64,000 nt of DNA from assembly GCA_034231615.1 (NCBI GenBank), contig CM067298.1, positions 33,238,127 through 33,302,126 of the forward strand, read 5' to 3'. A program made the translations under genes and the position numbers. This stretch comes from Meghimatium bilineatum. Taxonomy: Eukaryota > Mollusca > Gastropoda > Stylommatophora > Philomycidae. The notes below the pieces were generated by a model that was not told the origin of the DNA, did no database searches, and worked only from the letters and a program-made list of their open reading frames with translations. Shown in pieces: positions 20,861 through 31,915 of the stretch (position 1 is its first letter; every line of letters begins with the position of its first letter).

Positions 20861-21355
20861 TTCAGAAAAATAATCTCACACTTTTCTGATAGAGATTAGA
20901 CACTGATCAGCCTTGACTGCATCTGGTCGATTTTTCTGTTCATAATAACATTATCAGCTGCATTAACACGCCAGCATCTGTATCAGAGCGCATAACTCAT
21001 CAGCCCTATGCAGCTGGTATTTTTATAAATATCATCAAAGAATATGCACCAAAACTAACATATATGTTCTGAAGACGAAGATAAGTTCTAATAGACATAA
21101 TATAAAACGTTGTTTAACTCGAATCCAGGAAAAGAACAGCTGGGGATTTTAATGTTCGCACTCAGTCAGAATACCCCCATGGTCAGCATGTTCATGTCAT
21201 CACGGCATTGATAAAATTAATGACAATGGTCAAGAGATAGTTACAACTCGGAAAGAAATATTTTTTGTTCTCAAACACAGGCATACGGTATAATTTTACC
21301 AGCAAATCTCGACAACATCTATACTTATGTTCTTTAGACGAAAGAATTATCGATC
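20861..21355. other. Unassigned AT-rich DNA
   Basis: No recognisable gene or element. Confidence 0.5.
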
Positions 21356-21468
21356 TATCTGTCTATATGTCTGTCTGTCTGTTCCGTCTGTCTGTCTGTT
21401 CCGTCCGTCCGCCCGTCCATCCATCCGTCCTCTCTGTGTCTGTCTCTCTGTCTGTCTGTCTACGTACC

Positions 21469-21550
<82 letters not shown>
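21356..21550. repeat. Compound microsatellite: TCTG/CCGT, (TC)n, (TA)n
   Basis: TCTG-rich DNA to about 21465, (TC)n at about 21472-21506 and (TA)n at 21507-21550. The TA part is where the 20-kb duplicated block begins. Confidence 0.95.
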
Positions 21551-21552
<2 letters not shown>

Positions 21553-21692
21553 TGTTGTTAATTTTCAAGCTCCAGTTGGGTATCTCTTGTAGTAGGACAA
21601 AGATCCTACTAGATTTCCAACAGGATATAGTTCAGAGAGTAAATGTGCCTCATCTCACGTTATTTTGCACCAATTGATCAACAAATCCTGTA
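21551..21692 (-). repeat. SINE B copy, minus strand, diverged
   Basis: Carries ttttcaagctccagttgggt, tctcttgtagtaggacaaag and tactagatttccaacaggat, the diverged complement of SINE B. The usual GAA tail position is occupied by the (TA)n tract. Confidence 0.55.
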
Positions 21693-21939
21693 TTTCATGT
21701 TTCAAATCTATACATTATTGTTTCATGTTTCTAAAAATAAATGTCCGTATATCTACTTCTGCATTCAGATTATTTCTAGAAGTAAATTTAGCTGAATGAT
21801 GGCGGCACATAAGAACAGTAGAATAGTATAGAAAACGTGGAATGAACGGAAAAAAACGGCATGTGCAATTGTGCAGCATATTCTTACACTACAAAAAAAT
21901 TATCAAATAAGGACTAGGTCAAATGGAATGCAATATTAT

Positions 21940-21962
21940 AAATCATTCCCCCCCCCCCCTCA
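21940..21962. repeat. C homopolymer-rich tract
   Basis: A run of about 12 C. The allele-like counterpart near 41971 is shorter. Confidence 0.7.
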
Positions 21963-22570
21963 CCCCAATAGAGGCAAAGAAAAAGAAAAGTGATATTAAA
22001 CTACAAAACTAGTCTTACAGAAATTTCTACAGATCGTATTTGACAGATCATCTTCTATACACACAATAAGCAAAGAAGCGAGAATCATGGAGAGTGTCAA
22101 TTACAATTATTGGCCGAGTATTGCTATCTATAATATAAGAATGTTGATAAAAATGGATAATGTATAAACATATCTCATTAGCTCTGGGATCAACCTTAAC
22201 TAAAATAGCCTCACTTAAAATACTAAATAAGAGAGGCCAGTGTAATATTGTTTGCGATTGTTATTTACATTTTACTATCTAAATTATTCTATAAGAATTT
22301 TTGCTTTCGTTTGTCCGTTTCCAAATTGGGCGTCTGATTGTGATTGTAGGCGTCTGAACTATGAGACCATGTTGACCAATTTCCTGCTCAGTAACAACGA
22401 TGACAGTGAAAATATCAACAATTACTTCATATATTACTCAATAGTTACATTTATTCTGACTCTTATGTGATGTCTCTTTAATGAAGATAATGCCCATGCA
22501 CATTTGTTAGTAACTAATGATGTCAAACCGATAATTTAGGTGTTTTTTTTTAAAAGATTGATTCAGAGTT

Positions 22571-22680
22571 GCACTATGACATTACAGACATCAGAATTTA
22601 AATATCTAGGAAGCATTTTTACAGAAGACGGTAAAATTGACAGACATTGAGACGAGGTCGCATAAACCGAAAATTATATA
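22571..22680 (+). pseudogene. Family Q-like RT fragment
   Basis: SEFKYLGSIFTEDGKIDRH is a non-LTR reverse transcriptase thumb motif, followed by an in-frame stop. Only about 110 bp is present. Confidence 0.55.
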
Positions 22681-22751
22681 ACAGGGATGAGCCCGCCGCA
22701 TGTCGCAACGGCTATGTCAGAATTCGTTGCACTGTACACTGACTCTTCTGT

Positions 22752-22995
22752 CATTCAATCAAGTGTCATGCTGAATGGCGTAGGCGATTGTTGCTCAACG
22801 ACTCTCTGTCTCTTGTGTTGTCAATAAGCTGGGTTTGTGAACTTCTATCGTTCCACAATACTAGTCCTTCTAGCAACTTCTCTCTGTGCCGTCCCCTGTC
22901 TCTTCTCCCCTTGATCTTTCCATTGGTTATTAAGTGTTCAAGCTGTGTTCTTCTCAGCACATGCCCTAGGAACATTGACTATATGCTCCTAATGT
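22752..22995 (-). pseudogene. RTE-like family T 3' end, minus strand
   Basis: A 69-codon open minus-strand frame (22975-22766) reads MFLGHVLRRTQLEHLITNGK, IKGRRDRGRHREKLLEGL and so on, ending RLRHSA-stop. The terminus is complementary to the RHGT-type ends of the plus-strand copies at about 3440 and 4760. 5' truncated. Confidence 0.7.
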
Positions 22996-24609
22996 TTGAT
23001 ATAATTGATGTTTTTGCACCAGCATCAATTAGAACATCTGCATTATGGCGCATCTATAGGGAACAACAATCAGCGGACAGAACTTCAAACCACCAATCAA
23101 ATAATCAGACTCAAATAATCATCACCAATAGAAATATTAGCAACATTGTAAAAGCAATCTTTAAGGCCGGAGCCAGTGACATAATTATCATTTCACTAAG
23201 GAAATCATAAAACAAGGAAATACTTAAGAAAACAATACATTAATTACTGAAGTTGCAATACAGTGTGCATGCATGTGAAAAAACAAATAATCGTGTGTCT
23301 TTGAGAAAAAATCTCAGAACGAATTGCAATAACGACAGAACCGGCATATTATACACATTTGTTCTAAATCAATATTCAATGTCTGCTACAACAACAGAGT
23401 ATTGCAATTAGATCAGCAAGGCTTCTGTTTACAGGCTATTCTAGCACTTAACTGTGCAAGGAAGCTGTTAAATTACGACAGAAACACAATTAAACAGTTT
23501 TTATTTAGGGATCTGTCAACTCTTTCTTGGGCTATCACTGAATTGAAAGAGTTATGTGCATCGTTAGAGCAATATTTCGTTTTTTATTCTTGGAACAAAG
23601 GCCATTTTTTACCGTTAAGTGTGAGAAAACTTTGATACCTGCGTTACGGGAAACATCTCTTAATTAGGTACATCTGGCACCTCTCACCGATTTAACTCGT
23701 CAAGTGTCAGAAAAGTGGGAAGTATAACTAACGAGCGGTCTTTTATTTATGTCTGTTGCTGGGTCTAAATACACACATGCGTGAATAACACAGCGAGGGG
23801 CTCGAAATGTTGCAGAGAACAATGAGAACATTCATAGAACATGTGCCGTGCACGTTATATTCACATTGCACACATGCTGTTCTATGCACTGGCTGAGCTG
23901 CAATCTCTAATAACTTTTTTTATAAAAAAATGTTCACGTCTTGCTGATGAACAGCTCTCTTGTCCCTGCTAATTTGACTTGGCAGGGGTCACGGGAAAAA
24001 AAACACCCAGCATACATTAGTATAATGGTTCTCAACGTTGACCCTGGATGCCACATCGTTTTGCAGGTTGGGGTACTAAGAAAATTTGATGATTAGACTC
24101 ATAGAATAGTCTGTGGGGCTATAGAAAGGTAACTATCTTAAATGTTTTGGATAATATCTAAAACAATACAATATACTGAAACGTGATTGTTTCCAGCACA
24201 CATCCGATATCTAAAACAATAAAATACATAGAAAACAATTAAATATACAGAAATGTTATATTGCTACCAGCACACATCCGATGCCAAAATATTCTATTGA
24301 ATACAGCTAAAAGATTTTCGTTTAGGTCCTTGGTCGTACTGCATATTATTTCCCCCACAAATAGACCGCGGTATAAAATACACTGAGAATCAGTGCATTA
24401 GAGAAGAGACGAGACGGAAGTGAGGCAGACACATTGAAAGAAAAGACAATGAGGAAATAAACAGCAACATCTAAAAATAGAACGCAATCTGCGGAAGGGC
24501 AATGTTTATTTAATGAGAGAGGAATGTGGATCAAAATGAGAAAGATTTCTATAGGAAATCTAAGTATCAGACATGTCTCACATAGTGCGTTCTTGGAAGA
24601 AAAATTCAT
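22996..24609. other. Unassigned AT-rich DNA
   Basis: Open frames of 60-140 codons (for example 22788-23210) overlap repeats or look random. A hAT-like end (atggttctcaacgttg at 24027) has no partner that I could find. Confidence 0.45.
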
Positions 24610-25170
24610 AACATTTGTTATAGATATGCACATGATGGCAGATGTGAAACAGAAGTTAAAAGGAGAATAGGAATGACTAAAAGTGCCTTCAATGACATGA
24701 GGAAAATATTAACATCTAAACAAATATTTAAAAAAAGTTAAAAATGAGAAATATAAAATGATATATCTATTCTATATTAATGTATGGCTCAGAAACATGG
24801 ACACTAAATAGATTGATGCCTTTGAAATGTGGGTATATAGAAGAATAGGGAGAATATCAAGGAAAGAGAAGAAAACAAATAAAGAGGAGCTAAAGACACT
24901 TAATTTGAAGAAAGAACTACTAAGAGAAATAACGATCAGACAAATAACATATTTTGGACACATTAAAAGACATGACACCTTATTGAAGACCTTACTTGAG
25001 GGTAAAGTCAAAGGGAGGCGAGCAAGAGGTAGGCAGAGATACAAGTTGGAGAGTGACACCACACGATGGACAGGCTACAGTCTAACAGAATGCACCACCA
25101 AGACAAGAGACAGGGGATGTTGGAGATCCGTTGCAGACAACCTTCGTTGCGGAGACGGCACTTAATGATG
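24610..25170 (+). pseudogene. Non-LTR retrotransposon RT thumb and C-terminus (family R)
   Basis: Fragments read KRRIGMTKSAFNDMRKILTS, LMYGSETWTLN and, in a 112-codon open stretch (24827-25165), MWVYRRIGRISRKEK, ITYFGHIKRHDTLLKTLLEG and KVKGRRARGRQRYK. It ends with VADNLRCGDGT-stop and a TGATGATTA tail. The 24774-24830 region needs a frameshift. 5' truncated. Confidence 0.75.
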
Positions 25171-25334
25171 ATTATAGACATGCACCGATGCAAATCATGC
25201 TAATCTGTAATGTAGCGACTGGCAGTCTTTGCACATTTTATTGTGTATTTTGTACTGAAACACAATATAAGATATCGACTATCTTTTTGATTGACTACTA
25301 AATGTCACAAACGTCCATAAAGGCTGACTTTTAA

Positions 25335-25590
25335 ACACCACAATTAGAAGGAAGTTAGGGTTTTTTCGGCCATGTGAAAAGACGCGATGGCATGGAAAGA
25401 GTGTTGTTGGAAGTGACGATAGAAGGCAGAAGAGGCAAAGGTCGACCAAGACGTCGCTGGACAAGAGATATTCAGGAATGCATGCATATATTGCTAGAGG
25501 AAGTAGGAGAACATGCCAGAGACCGCGGGGATTTCAGGAGATTCATAAGGAATACTAAGTTCTAGAAAGAATACGCGTAAATAATGTTAG
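25335..25590 (+). pseudogene. Non-LTR retrotransposon C-terminus (family S)
   Basis: FFGHVKRRDGMERVLLEVTI then EGRRGKGRPRRRWTRDIQEC, ending RNTKF-stop and WKEYA-type residues. The same module recurs at 34113 (+) and 36744 (-). 5' truncated. Confidence 0.75.
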
Positions 25591-25710
25591 AAATAATGTT
25601 AGGTCTTCAAAAAATGTTGTACATTTATGCTCTATAAAGAATTCCTGTAGACTAATATAACATTTTGATTGATGTCGACAAGAAACCAGTTGCATAATTC
25701 GCGATGTTCA

Positions 25711-26010
25711 TCATTACATCAAGCTAGACAAGATCTATCACCATACCATCTATCCAAAACACCTTATGTGGAGATCTATCATAACTACATCAAGCTAGAC
25801 AAGATTTACCCCCCCCCCTCCTTATGCCTATCTATCCTTATGTGGAGGTCTATCATAACTACATCAAGCTAGACAAGATTTACCCCCATGTCCATCTTTT
25901 CTTATGTGGAGGTCTATCAATACTACATTAAAGCTAGTCAAGATCTCCCATAGTGACCACGTATCCAAGCTGCCTCATATGAAAGTCCATCCCAACTACA
26001 TCAAGTGCGA
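25711..26010. repeat. Imperfect minisatellite, period about 72-77 bp, 4 copies
   Basis: Units share actacatcaagctagacaag and cttatgtggaggtctatca. A C-homopolymer lies in the second unit. Confidence 0.8.
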
Positions 26011-26128
26011 CAAGACTTCTCGCCAGAAGATATATAGCAATGAAAATTATGTCCTAGGTATATCCATAGACTGAAGACTGCTAAATTGTTGGTGCATACG
26101 AAAATAGACATATATAGCTAAAAACCCA

Positions 26129-26521
26129 TTCTAACATAGCTGTGCTAAGCCTTGGCGCAGTCATACATTCTAACATAGCTATGCTAATCTTTGACGCAGT
26201 CATACATTCTAACATAGCTATGCTAATGTTTGACGCAGTCATACATTCTAACATAGCTATGCTAATCTTTGGCGCAGTCATACATTCTAACATAGCTATG
26301 CTAATCTTTGGCGCAGTCATACATTCTAACATAGCTATGCTAATCTTTGACGCAGTCATACATTCTAACATAGCTATGCTAATCTTTGACGCAGTCATAC
26401 ATTCTAACATAGCTATGCTAATCTTTGACGCAGTCATACATTCTAACATAGCTATGCTAATCTTTGGCGCAGTCATACATTCTAACATAGCTATGCTAAT
26501 CTTTGGCGCAGTCATACATTC
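26129..26521. repeat. 39-bp minisatellite, about 10 copies
   Basis: Unit: cattctaacatagctatgct, then aatctttgacgcagtcata, with a g/a variant (tttgg/tttga). The period is 13 codons, so both strands stay open over the array (144 and 160 codons); these are not genes. The core TAACATAGCTATGCTA is a near-perfect palindrome. The second copy of the block has 16 units. Confidence 0.95.
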
Positions 26522-26554
26522 TTCTTCGTCTTCTTCTTTCGTTCACTTGAAACA

Positions 26555-27035
26555 TGTCTATACCTGCAATTCTGTCTCCTTAGTAAAACTCACTGTCTTT
26601 TGTAGTTCATTCAGTTTCCCATAGAGCTTTGATTCCAGTATTGTTTCCTCTGGCCAATATGTCTGCCTCAGCGTTTCATGCTCAGAACACTCTTGAAGTA
26701 TATGTTTGGCACTCTGTGCTGCCTGTCCACATGTACACATGGCAGTGTTGCCAATCTTGATCTTTGTATACATGTGACTGCTGAGTCGGTTGTGTCCTAT
26801 TCTGAGACGTAGAATTATAACTTGTTCTGATCAGTTCATAATGTGATAGTCATCTTGTGTTGGTGTTTGTGGCTTTCTTATTGACTTGATCATCTGTTTT
26901 TTTCTGATGGTAGGTGATTGGTATATCTGGTTGGTCTTTGGCAGCACCTTCCTTAGCCAGTTGGTCTGCTTTTTCATTTCCTGGTATAGTTATACATTCT
27001 AACATAGCTGTGTTAATCTTGTGCGCAGCCATACA
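26555..27035 (-). pseudogene. RNase H-type non-LTR retrotransposon C-terminal end, minus strand
   Basis: Minus strand: IPGNEKADQLAKEGA (the end of an RNase H domain, 26990-26940), PITYHQKKT, LRLRIGHNRLSSHMYTKIKI and CTCGQAAQSAKHILQEC (CxC..H..C finger near 26720), then YWPEETILESKLYGKLNELQ and a final stop near 26558. It is broken into several frames. A single 39-bp minisatellite-like unit sits at its 5' side (26985-27035) and the full array at its 3' side. Confidence 0.7.
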
Positions 27036-27365
27036 TTGACTAACCTAAGGTATATCACGTCAACATGTGACAATGCAAGGTTTCTACTGTCCTCACATTG
27101 TTCTACATATTTTTTTAAAGATAGAAATTGTATCAATTTTATGAAAATTATGCATTTCTTAAACTTTTGGGATGTGTTATAGAAAACAGTAACATTGAGC
27201 TTTGTAGCTGCTCATTTGAAATGAAGCGGACATCAGCTTAGACTTGCGATTCTTTTTAGATTCAATCTGTCCATTCATCTGCCACTCAACTCATTTGTCC
27301 GTTTGCCTATACAAATCGTGACTTGATCTCTATATGGCCCTCATCCTGTTTCTCCACCTTCTTCT
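27036..27365. other. Unassigned AT-rich DNA
   Basis: No recognisable feature before the TC tract. Confidence 0.45.
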
Positions 27366-27397
27366 CAATCTCTCTCTCTCTCTCTCTCTCTCTCTAT
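27366..27397. repeat. (TC)n microsatellite
   Basis: About 15 TC units. The tract is shorter by 4 units in the second copy of the block. Confidence 0.9.
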
Positions 27398-27479
27398 TTG
27401 CTTTTATATTTGTAATCCTACCTGTCTCTCCAAATGTATGTCTTTCAACTTTCATCTCTACTTGCCTCTGTGTCTCTTC

Positions 27480-27690
27480 ATTTGTCTGACCTGTGCCCTT
27501 GTGGGCAGGCATAACAGACCACTGAACATATCCTGCAAGACTACAATATACTAAACCAGTTAAGGGAAGAACACTGGCCTACAGAGATGGATATCCACAG
27601 AAAGATGTATGGGAGCACTGAAAACAGGACTTACTGTGTAGACATGTCAAACTGCGAACGAGAAGAAGAAGACATCTTTCTAATTACCCA
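27480..27690 (+). pseudogene. RNase H-type retrotransposon finger/C-terminus, plus strand, with stop
   Basis: DLCPCGQA-stop-QTTEHILQDYNIL then NQLREEHWPTEMDIHRKMYG. This is the same CxC..H..C terminal module as 26555-27035 but on the opposite strand. TAA at 27512-27514 interrupts the finger. The other copy of the block reads TCA there (47762-47764). Confidence 0.7.
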
Positions 27691-27719
27691 CTTGTCTGAG
27701 AACATTCCTGATTTGTAAA

Positions 27720-27870
27720 CTACCTGTCATCAATTGAAAATTTACTTCTTTAGCTTGGCTGTTTAATTGACATAGGAGTGATCTAAAATCTATCGGGTGA
27801 AAAATGATTGGTTTCTGGAGGGCATGCAAAACAGACTTGGCATTGGAAGTAATTATAAGCAACAGCATAT
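27720..27870 (-). pseudogene. RNase H domain fragment, minus strand
   Basis: TSNAKSVLHALQKP corresponds to the conserved TDAKSVLxAL segment of non-LTR RNase H domains (compare LTDAKSVLHAMKDP at 63560). Only this segment is recognisable. Confidence 0.5.
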
Positions 27871-28611
27871 AGAAGACATGGTACCCTTCCCAGAAATGAA
27901 GTCCATCATCAAAAGTTGCATGGACATTGAATGGAACTCTACATGTCAGTCTGACTCCACACGTGTCTATACATTCTTCACCTGACTCTCGACATGTTGT
28001 TTTGACTCTCCACTTGTCTCTACATTATTAATCAGCTCTCGACATGTCTTTCACTTCTGTAAAGAATGACTACCTACTTCTCTTAGGCCCCCCCCCCTTA
28101 TCTACTCTACACGTTTTTCTGACTCCTCACTAGAAGGTTATGATGTTTATTTTACTGCCAGTCTGCCTATAGCTTGATGACTGAAGCCAGCTACGATTTG
28201 ATCTATTTTCACGAAGTAGTATGTGAGACATAATTTGTCTATACGAAGTGTCTACAACGTTAGTGACATCAGATGTAGTGACTGACGGTGTCACCACTCC
28301 TCGCACATGATGAACTGTCTTCTTTAGGCAGAGATAGTTTCACAGAAGGTGCTATGTTTGTTACCAGGCAGCCCCGGCGATGTTATCTTGATTTGTTAAA
28401 AATATGTCTTTTACAGTATTTTTTTAGTGTTGTTTTGTATGTTGGTGTCAACGCCTGTGATGGTCTCATTTTATGTTATACCTTGTGATAGTGTACGCAC
28501 TGTCATGGTTGTACCTCTTGTTATAATGTCATCCCTGTAACAGACTCGCAATCTGTTCTGTCATGCTGTCACCCCCCCCCCCGTGATCTCAATAAGTGTT
28601 GGCTTCGACGT
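27871..28611. other. Unassigned DNA with C homopolymers
   Basis: C runs near 28088 and 28571. No gene recognised. Confidence 0.45.
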
Positions 28612-29110
28612 GACTTTCTCTATGTGCTGGGGTATAAAAGTTATTCTCCACTCTCGTCCAACTATTACTTTCTCTATGTGCTGGGGTATAAAAGTTAATC
28701 TCCACTCTCGTCCAACTATGACTTTCTCTATGTGCTGGGGTATAAAAGTTATTCTTCACTCTCGTCCAACTATTACTTTCTCTATGTGCTGGGGTATAAA
28801 AGTTAATCTCCACTCTCGTCCAACTATGACTTTCTCTATGTACTGGGGTATAAAAGTTATTCTCCACTCTTGTCCAACTATGACTTTCTCTATGTGCTGG
28901 GGTATAAAAGTTATTCTCCACTCTCGTCCAACTATTACTTTCTCTATGTGCTGGGGTATAAAAGTTATTCTCCACTCTCGTCCAACTATTACTTTCTCTA
29001 TGTGCTGGGGTATACAAGTTATTCTCCACTCTCGTCCAACTATTACTTTCTCTATGTGCTGGGGTATAAAAGTTATTCTCCACTCTCGTCCAACTATTAC
29101 TTTCTCTATC
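28612..29110. repeat. 54-bp minisatellite, about 9 copies, TATA-box-like core
   Basis: The unit ctttctctatgtgctggggt, ataaaagttattctccactc, tcgtccaactatta repeats in phase with 18 codons, so several frames stay open on both strands (up to 179 codons). These frames are not genes. Each unit carries GGGGTATAAAAG, an exact match to a strong TATA box. Confidence 0.95.
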
Positions 29111-29340
29111 TTCTGTGTATAACAGCTATTTCCCACCTTCGTCCATCTATTACCATATCGTCTGATGGCATTTCTTTACTTCTCAAGGATCTCATCTTAC
29201 ACGTAGTTTTTTTCTCGCTTGTGATATCTCTTTTCTCTTGTCAGTCATCATATCACACACACACACTGCTGGAATTTCTCTATACTGTAACATTTCTCTC
29301 TTTTCTTGGACTTCAAATCTTCATAAACTGAATTTCACAG

Positions 29341-29623
29341 CGCGCGTGTGTTGCCGGGGTCCGAAAGGGGAGCGAAGAATAGCAGCACTGTTTACTTTCC
29401 ACGCATGTCGTAAAAGGCGACTAAGGAGGTTATGGGATGGAGTTGGCTGTCCCATCTCATATAGGGTCAGTGACCCAAAGCCATGCTGAAGTCGGATGTG
29501 TAAGTCCGAAAGGCGTAGATATCGCATCAGTGCTGTAAACCATGACACAACGCATTCCGTTCTCCGGACTACATCCTGATAATCTGCAGGAGTTTGAGAA
29601 CGAACGCAGAAGAAGAAGAAGAA
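29341..29623 (+). mobile_element. SINE A, complete copy with perfect target duplication
   Basis: A 283-bp element bounded by the perfect 11-bp duplication gaatttcacag (29330-29340 and 29624-29634), ending in a (GAA)n tail. The head is CGCGCGTGTGTTGCCGGGGT. The middle contains gtcgtaaaaggcgactaagg and the 3' part contains cattccgttctccggactac. No convincing A or B box was found, so the promoter origin is unknown. The 3' about 80 bp is shared with SINE B. Confidence 0.8.
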
Positions 29624-29634
29624 GAATTTCACAG

Positions 29635-30220
29635 AATTGTGCTTTAACAAGCGCTATGGATGATGTTTATCAGTGGTTCTACTTTTAAAGGCGTTTATCA
29701 CGTTTAAAGGCATTCCAGATTATAAATGCAATTCTATAACAGTTGCTACATTTATCTGTTTATCATACATTTTTAGAAGCAGTTCAAAGGCTCGAAAGGC
29801 GTAGAAGATTGACTTTGTTGTACTAAGTTTACTACATATGTACTCCGTCACTCTGAACGAAGTGGGGCACTAAGCCAACCACTATACAACAGCAAGTCTT
29901 AATGTTGTAAGGGCATCCTATGATTTCATGTCTATTTACAATGAAACTTTTCTCGTATGCATCACCCTTTCAGCATGTTGCCTGTACACTTACATGTTTA
30001 CCCACTCTGAGTCGGCGGCTTCTTCTCATAGCATTGCAAATCGTTGAGAGCTGCTGTCCTCTGAATGTGAAACAGGTTTTCGATAACAGCCATGCCAAAA
30101 TGCAAAACCGGATACTAGAGCAATATTGTTAGAAATCTTTAGGGATTGGAACAAAATCGCTTGCCAAGAAAATATTGACATTTACTATTACATTTGCTTT
30201 CACAAGTGCCTCTATATTAG
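29635..30220. other. Unassigned AT-rich DNA
   Basis: No recognisable gene or element. Confidence 0.45.
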
Positions 30221-30224
30221 TATT

Positions 30225-30530
30225 TCTTGTGGTGGATCTGCTTTTACAAGATCCCTCTTAATCGTTTCTGTGGGTAGATTTGATTTCATGTGGTCCCTTT
30301 ATATCAATGTTTCTGGTGGTGGATCTGCTTTTATGCGGTTCCTCTATATTAATGTTTCTGGTGGTGGATCTGCCTTCACAAGATCCCTCGTAATCATTGT
30401 TTCTCTGGGTAGATTTTATTTCATGTGGTCCCTTTATATAAATGATTCTGGTGGTGGATCTGCTTTTATGCGGTTCCTCTATATTAATGTTTCTGGTGGT
30501 GGATCTGCCTTCAAATGATTTCTCTATATC
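30225..30530. repeat. 45-bp minisatellite, about 7 units of two alternating types
   Basis: Units carry ctggtggtggatctgctttt and either atgcggttcctctatattaa or a tgtgggtagatttgatttca variant. The period is 15 codons, giving a spurious 107-codon minus-strand frame. The second copy of the block lacks 135 bp (3 units). Confidence 0.85.
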
Positions 30531-30623
30531 AATGTTTCTCATATGTTTTCCTGTCATCTTCCTCTTTCGTATAGATTTCATAGACCAATACTCACTCTCC
30601 AGGCTGGTAGATACTGTCTTCAG

Positions 30624-31481
30624 CAGGTGTTCTAAACCTGGTGCTCGCGAGAACCTCGTAATGACATGTAGTGTTTGCGCCTTGCAAGTTAGTAAGTACG
30701 CACGAGAACCAATGCGCTTGAGTTACCTTTACAATTCAAATATTGTTGAACAAAAAGAAAGAAATAGTGCTACTATTGACGATTATGGGGGTAGGGAGGG
30801 GGGTGCAAAGGGTACCGAATTGCTTTCGGTAGACCCAGGGTTAGCAGATAACAAAGCTCCCAAAAGTATCTCCCCGTGGTGCACCCTGAAAACAGAAGTA
30901 TGCAGATCGTGCTGCTTCTGACAAACACTTTTGGGATCGTGTTCGGGAATGTGGAGGCAGCAGACGGAATGAGATTTGACTGCATAGACAAACAATATCT
31001 CCGACACCTCTACGTCAACCCATACAGCGTCACTGTCGACACATAGTGACACAAGACAGTCCGGTCCGAGCATTGAATGGGCGGCAAATGCAATTGACAC
31101 GAAACTGCCAGATGCATAGAGAAAATCGAAAAGTTAACATAATGGGTACAACGAGAGGGCAGTACAACGCCACTTGGCAGCGCAATGTGCAAATAGAAAG
31201 GGGGACGAATATGGGAGGAAAGTAAAGAGGAGGGTTGTATACGTTTCAGTGAAGGTTATATTACCAGTTTTAACAATCACTTTCACGTTCAATTGTCCTG
31301 TAATTTACTTTTTGGCTTCTTCATTGTTAAATCCGGATTCTGAGTATCATTCAACCTAAAATAATCTCATGGACCTGGTGAATATTGAATATATATTATA
31401 TAGTGATTTGTTAGTATAGGTTACAAATTCAGTTTTTATGTGTGGGCGGTTCTCGCCGCCTGAAAAGGTTGAAAACACCTG
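30624..31481. mobile_element. hAT-like non-autonomous DNA transposon, 858 bp
   Basis: Left end CAGGTGTTCTAAACCTGGTG followed by ctcgcgagaacctc. The right end, in complement, is CAGGTGTTTTCAACCTTTTC followed by aggcggcgagaaccgcc. These are about 35-bp imperfect inverted ends of hAT style. Candidate 8-bp target duplications gtcttcag/gtctatac match at 5 of 8 positions, as expected for an old insertion. No transposase is seen inside. Confidence 0.6.
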
Positions 31482-31915
31482 GTCTATACATTTCTCTTAA
31501 AGCCAACTCTACTCTTAAACATCGTCAGTCATACGTGTTATTTATAGTCCTCTCCATTTGCTCACGGCGGGAGGTGACGGGTAGCCTGATTAGCTGTTTG
31601 CTCATAGTGCTTCTTCATGCTGCATGTTATAAGATGATTTTGTGAATCGTAGAAACGATTACATAATGCTTTTTCGAATGTGCTTTGTATGAGTCACACG
31701 TACCGTATCACCAGACTTTTCATGATGCCAACTGCATAGCTTTAATTTCGAGAGAATAGACTTTGTACAGTACGCTTGAATTGACCTCCGTTATCTCTTA
31801 TTTTTCCCGTAGAGATGATTTTATTTATCTTAAGGACCTCATTGAAGCATCTGCTTGTACTTTGAATTCTAACAGTGATCTAGAAAATAGAAACGATGAT
31901 TCAAATACTGTAACT

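Noticed and set aside
22788-23210. 140-codon plus-strand ORF
   Set aside because: Its first third is antisense to a retrotransposon relic and the rest has no recognisable domain. The counterpart in the other block is broken by a 2-bp indel.
26129-26521. CRISPR-like regular repeats
   Set aside because: Adjacent units with no unique spacers, in a eukaryotic genome context; a minisatellite.
29321-29650. 109-codon minus-strand ORF (also 49959-50288)
   Set aside because: It lies wholly over SINE A, and the poly-Phe start is the GAA tail in complement.
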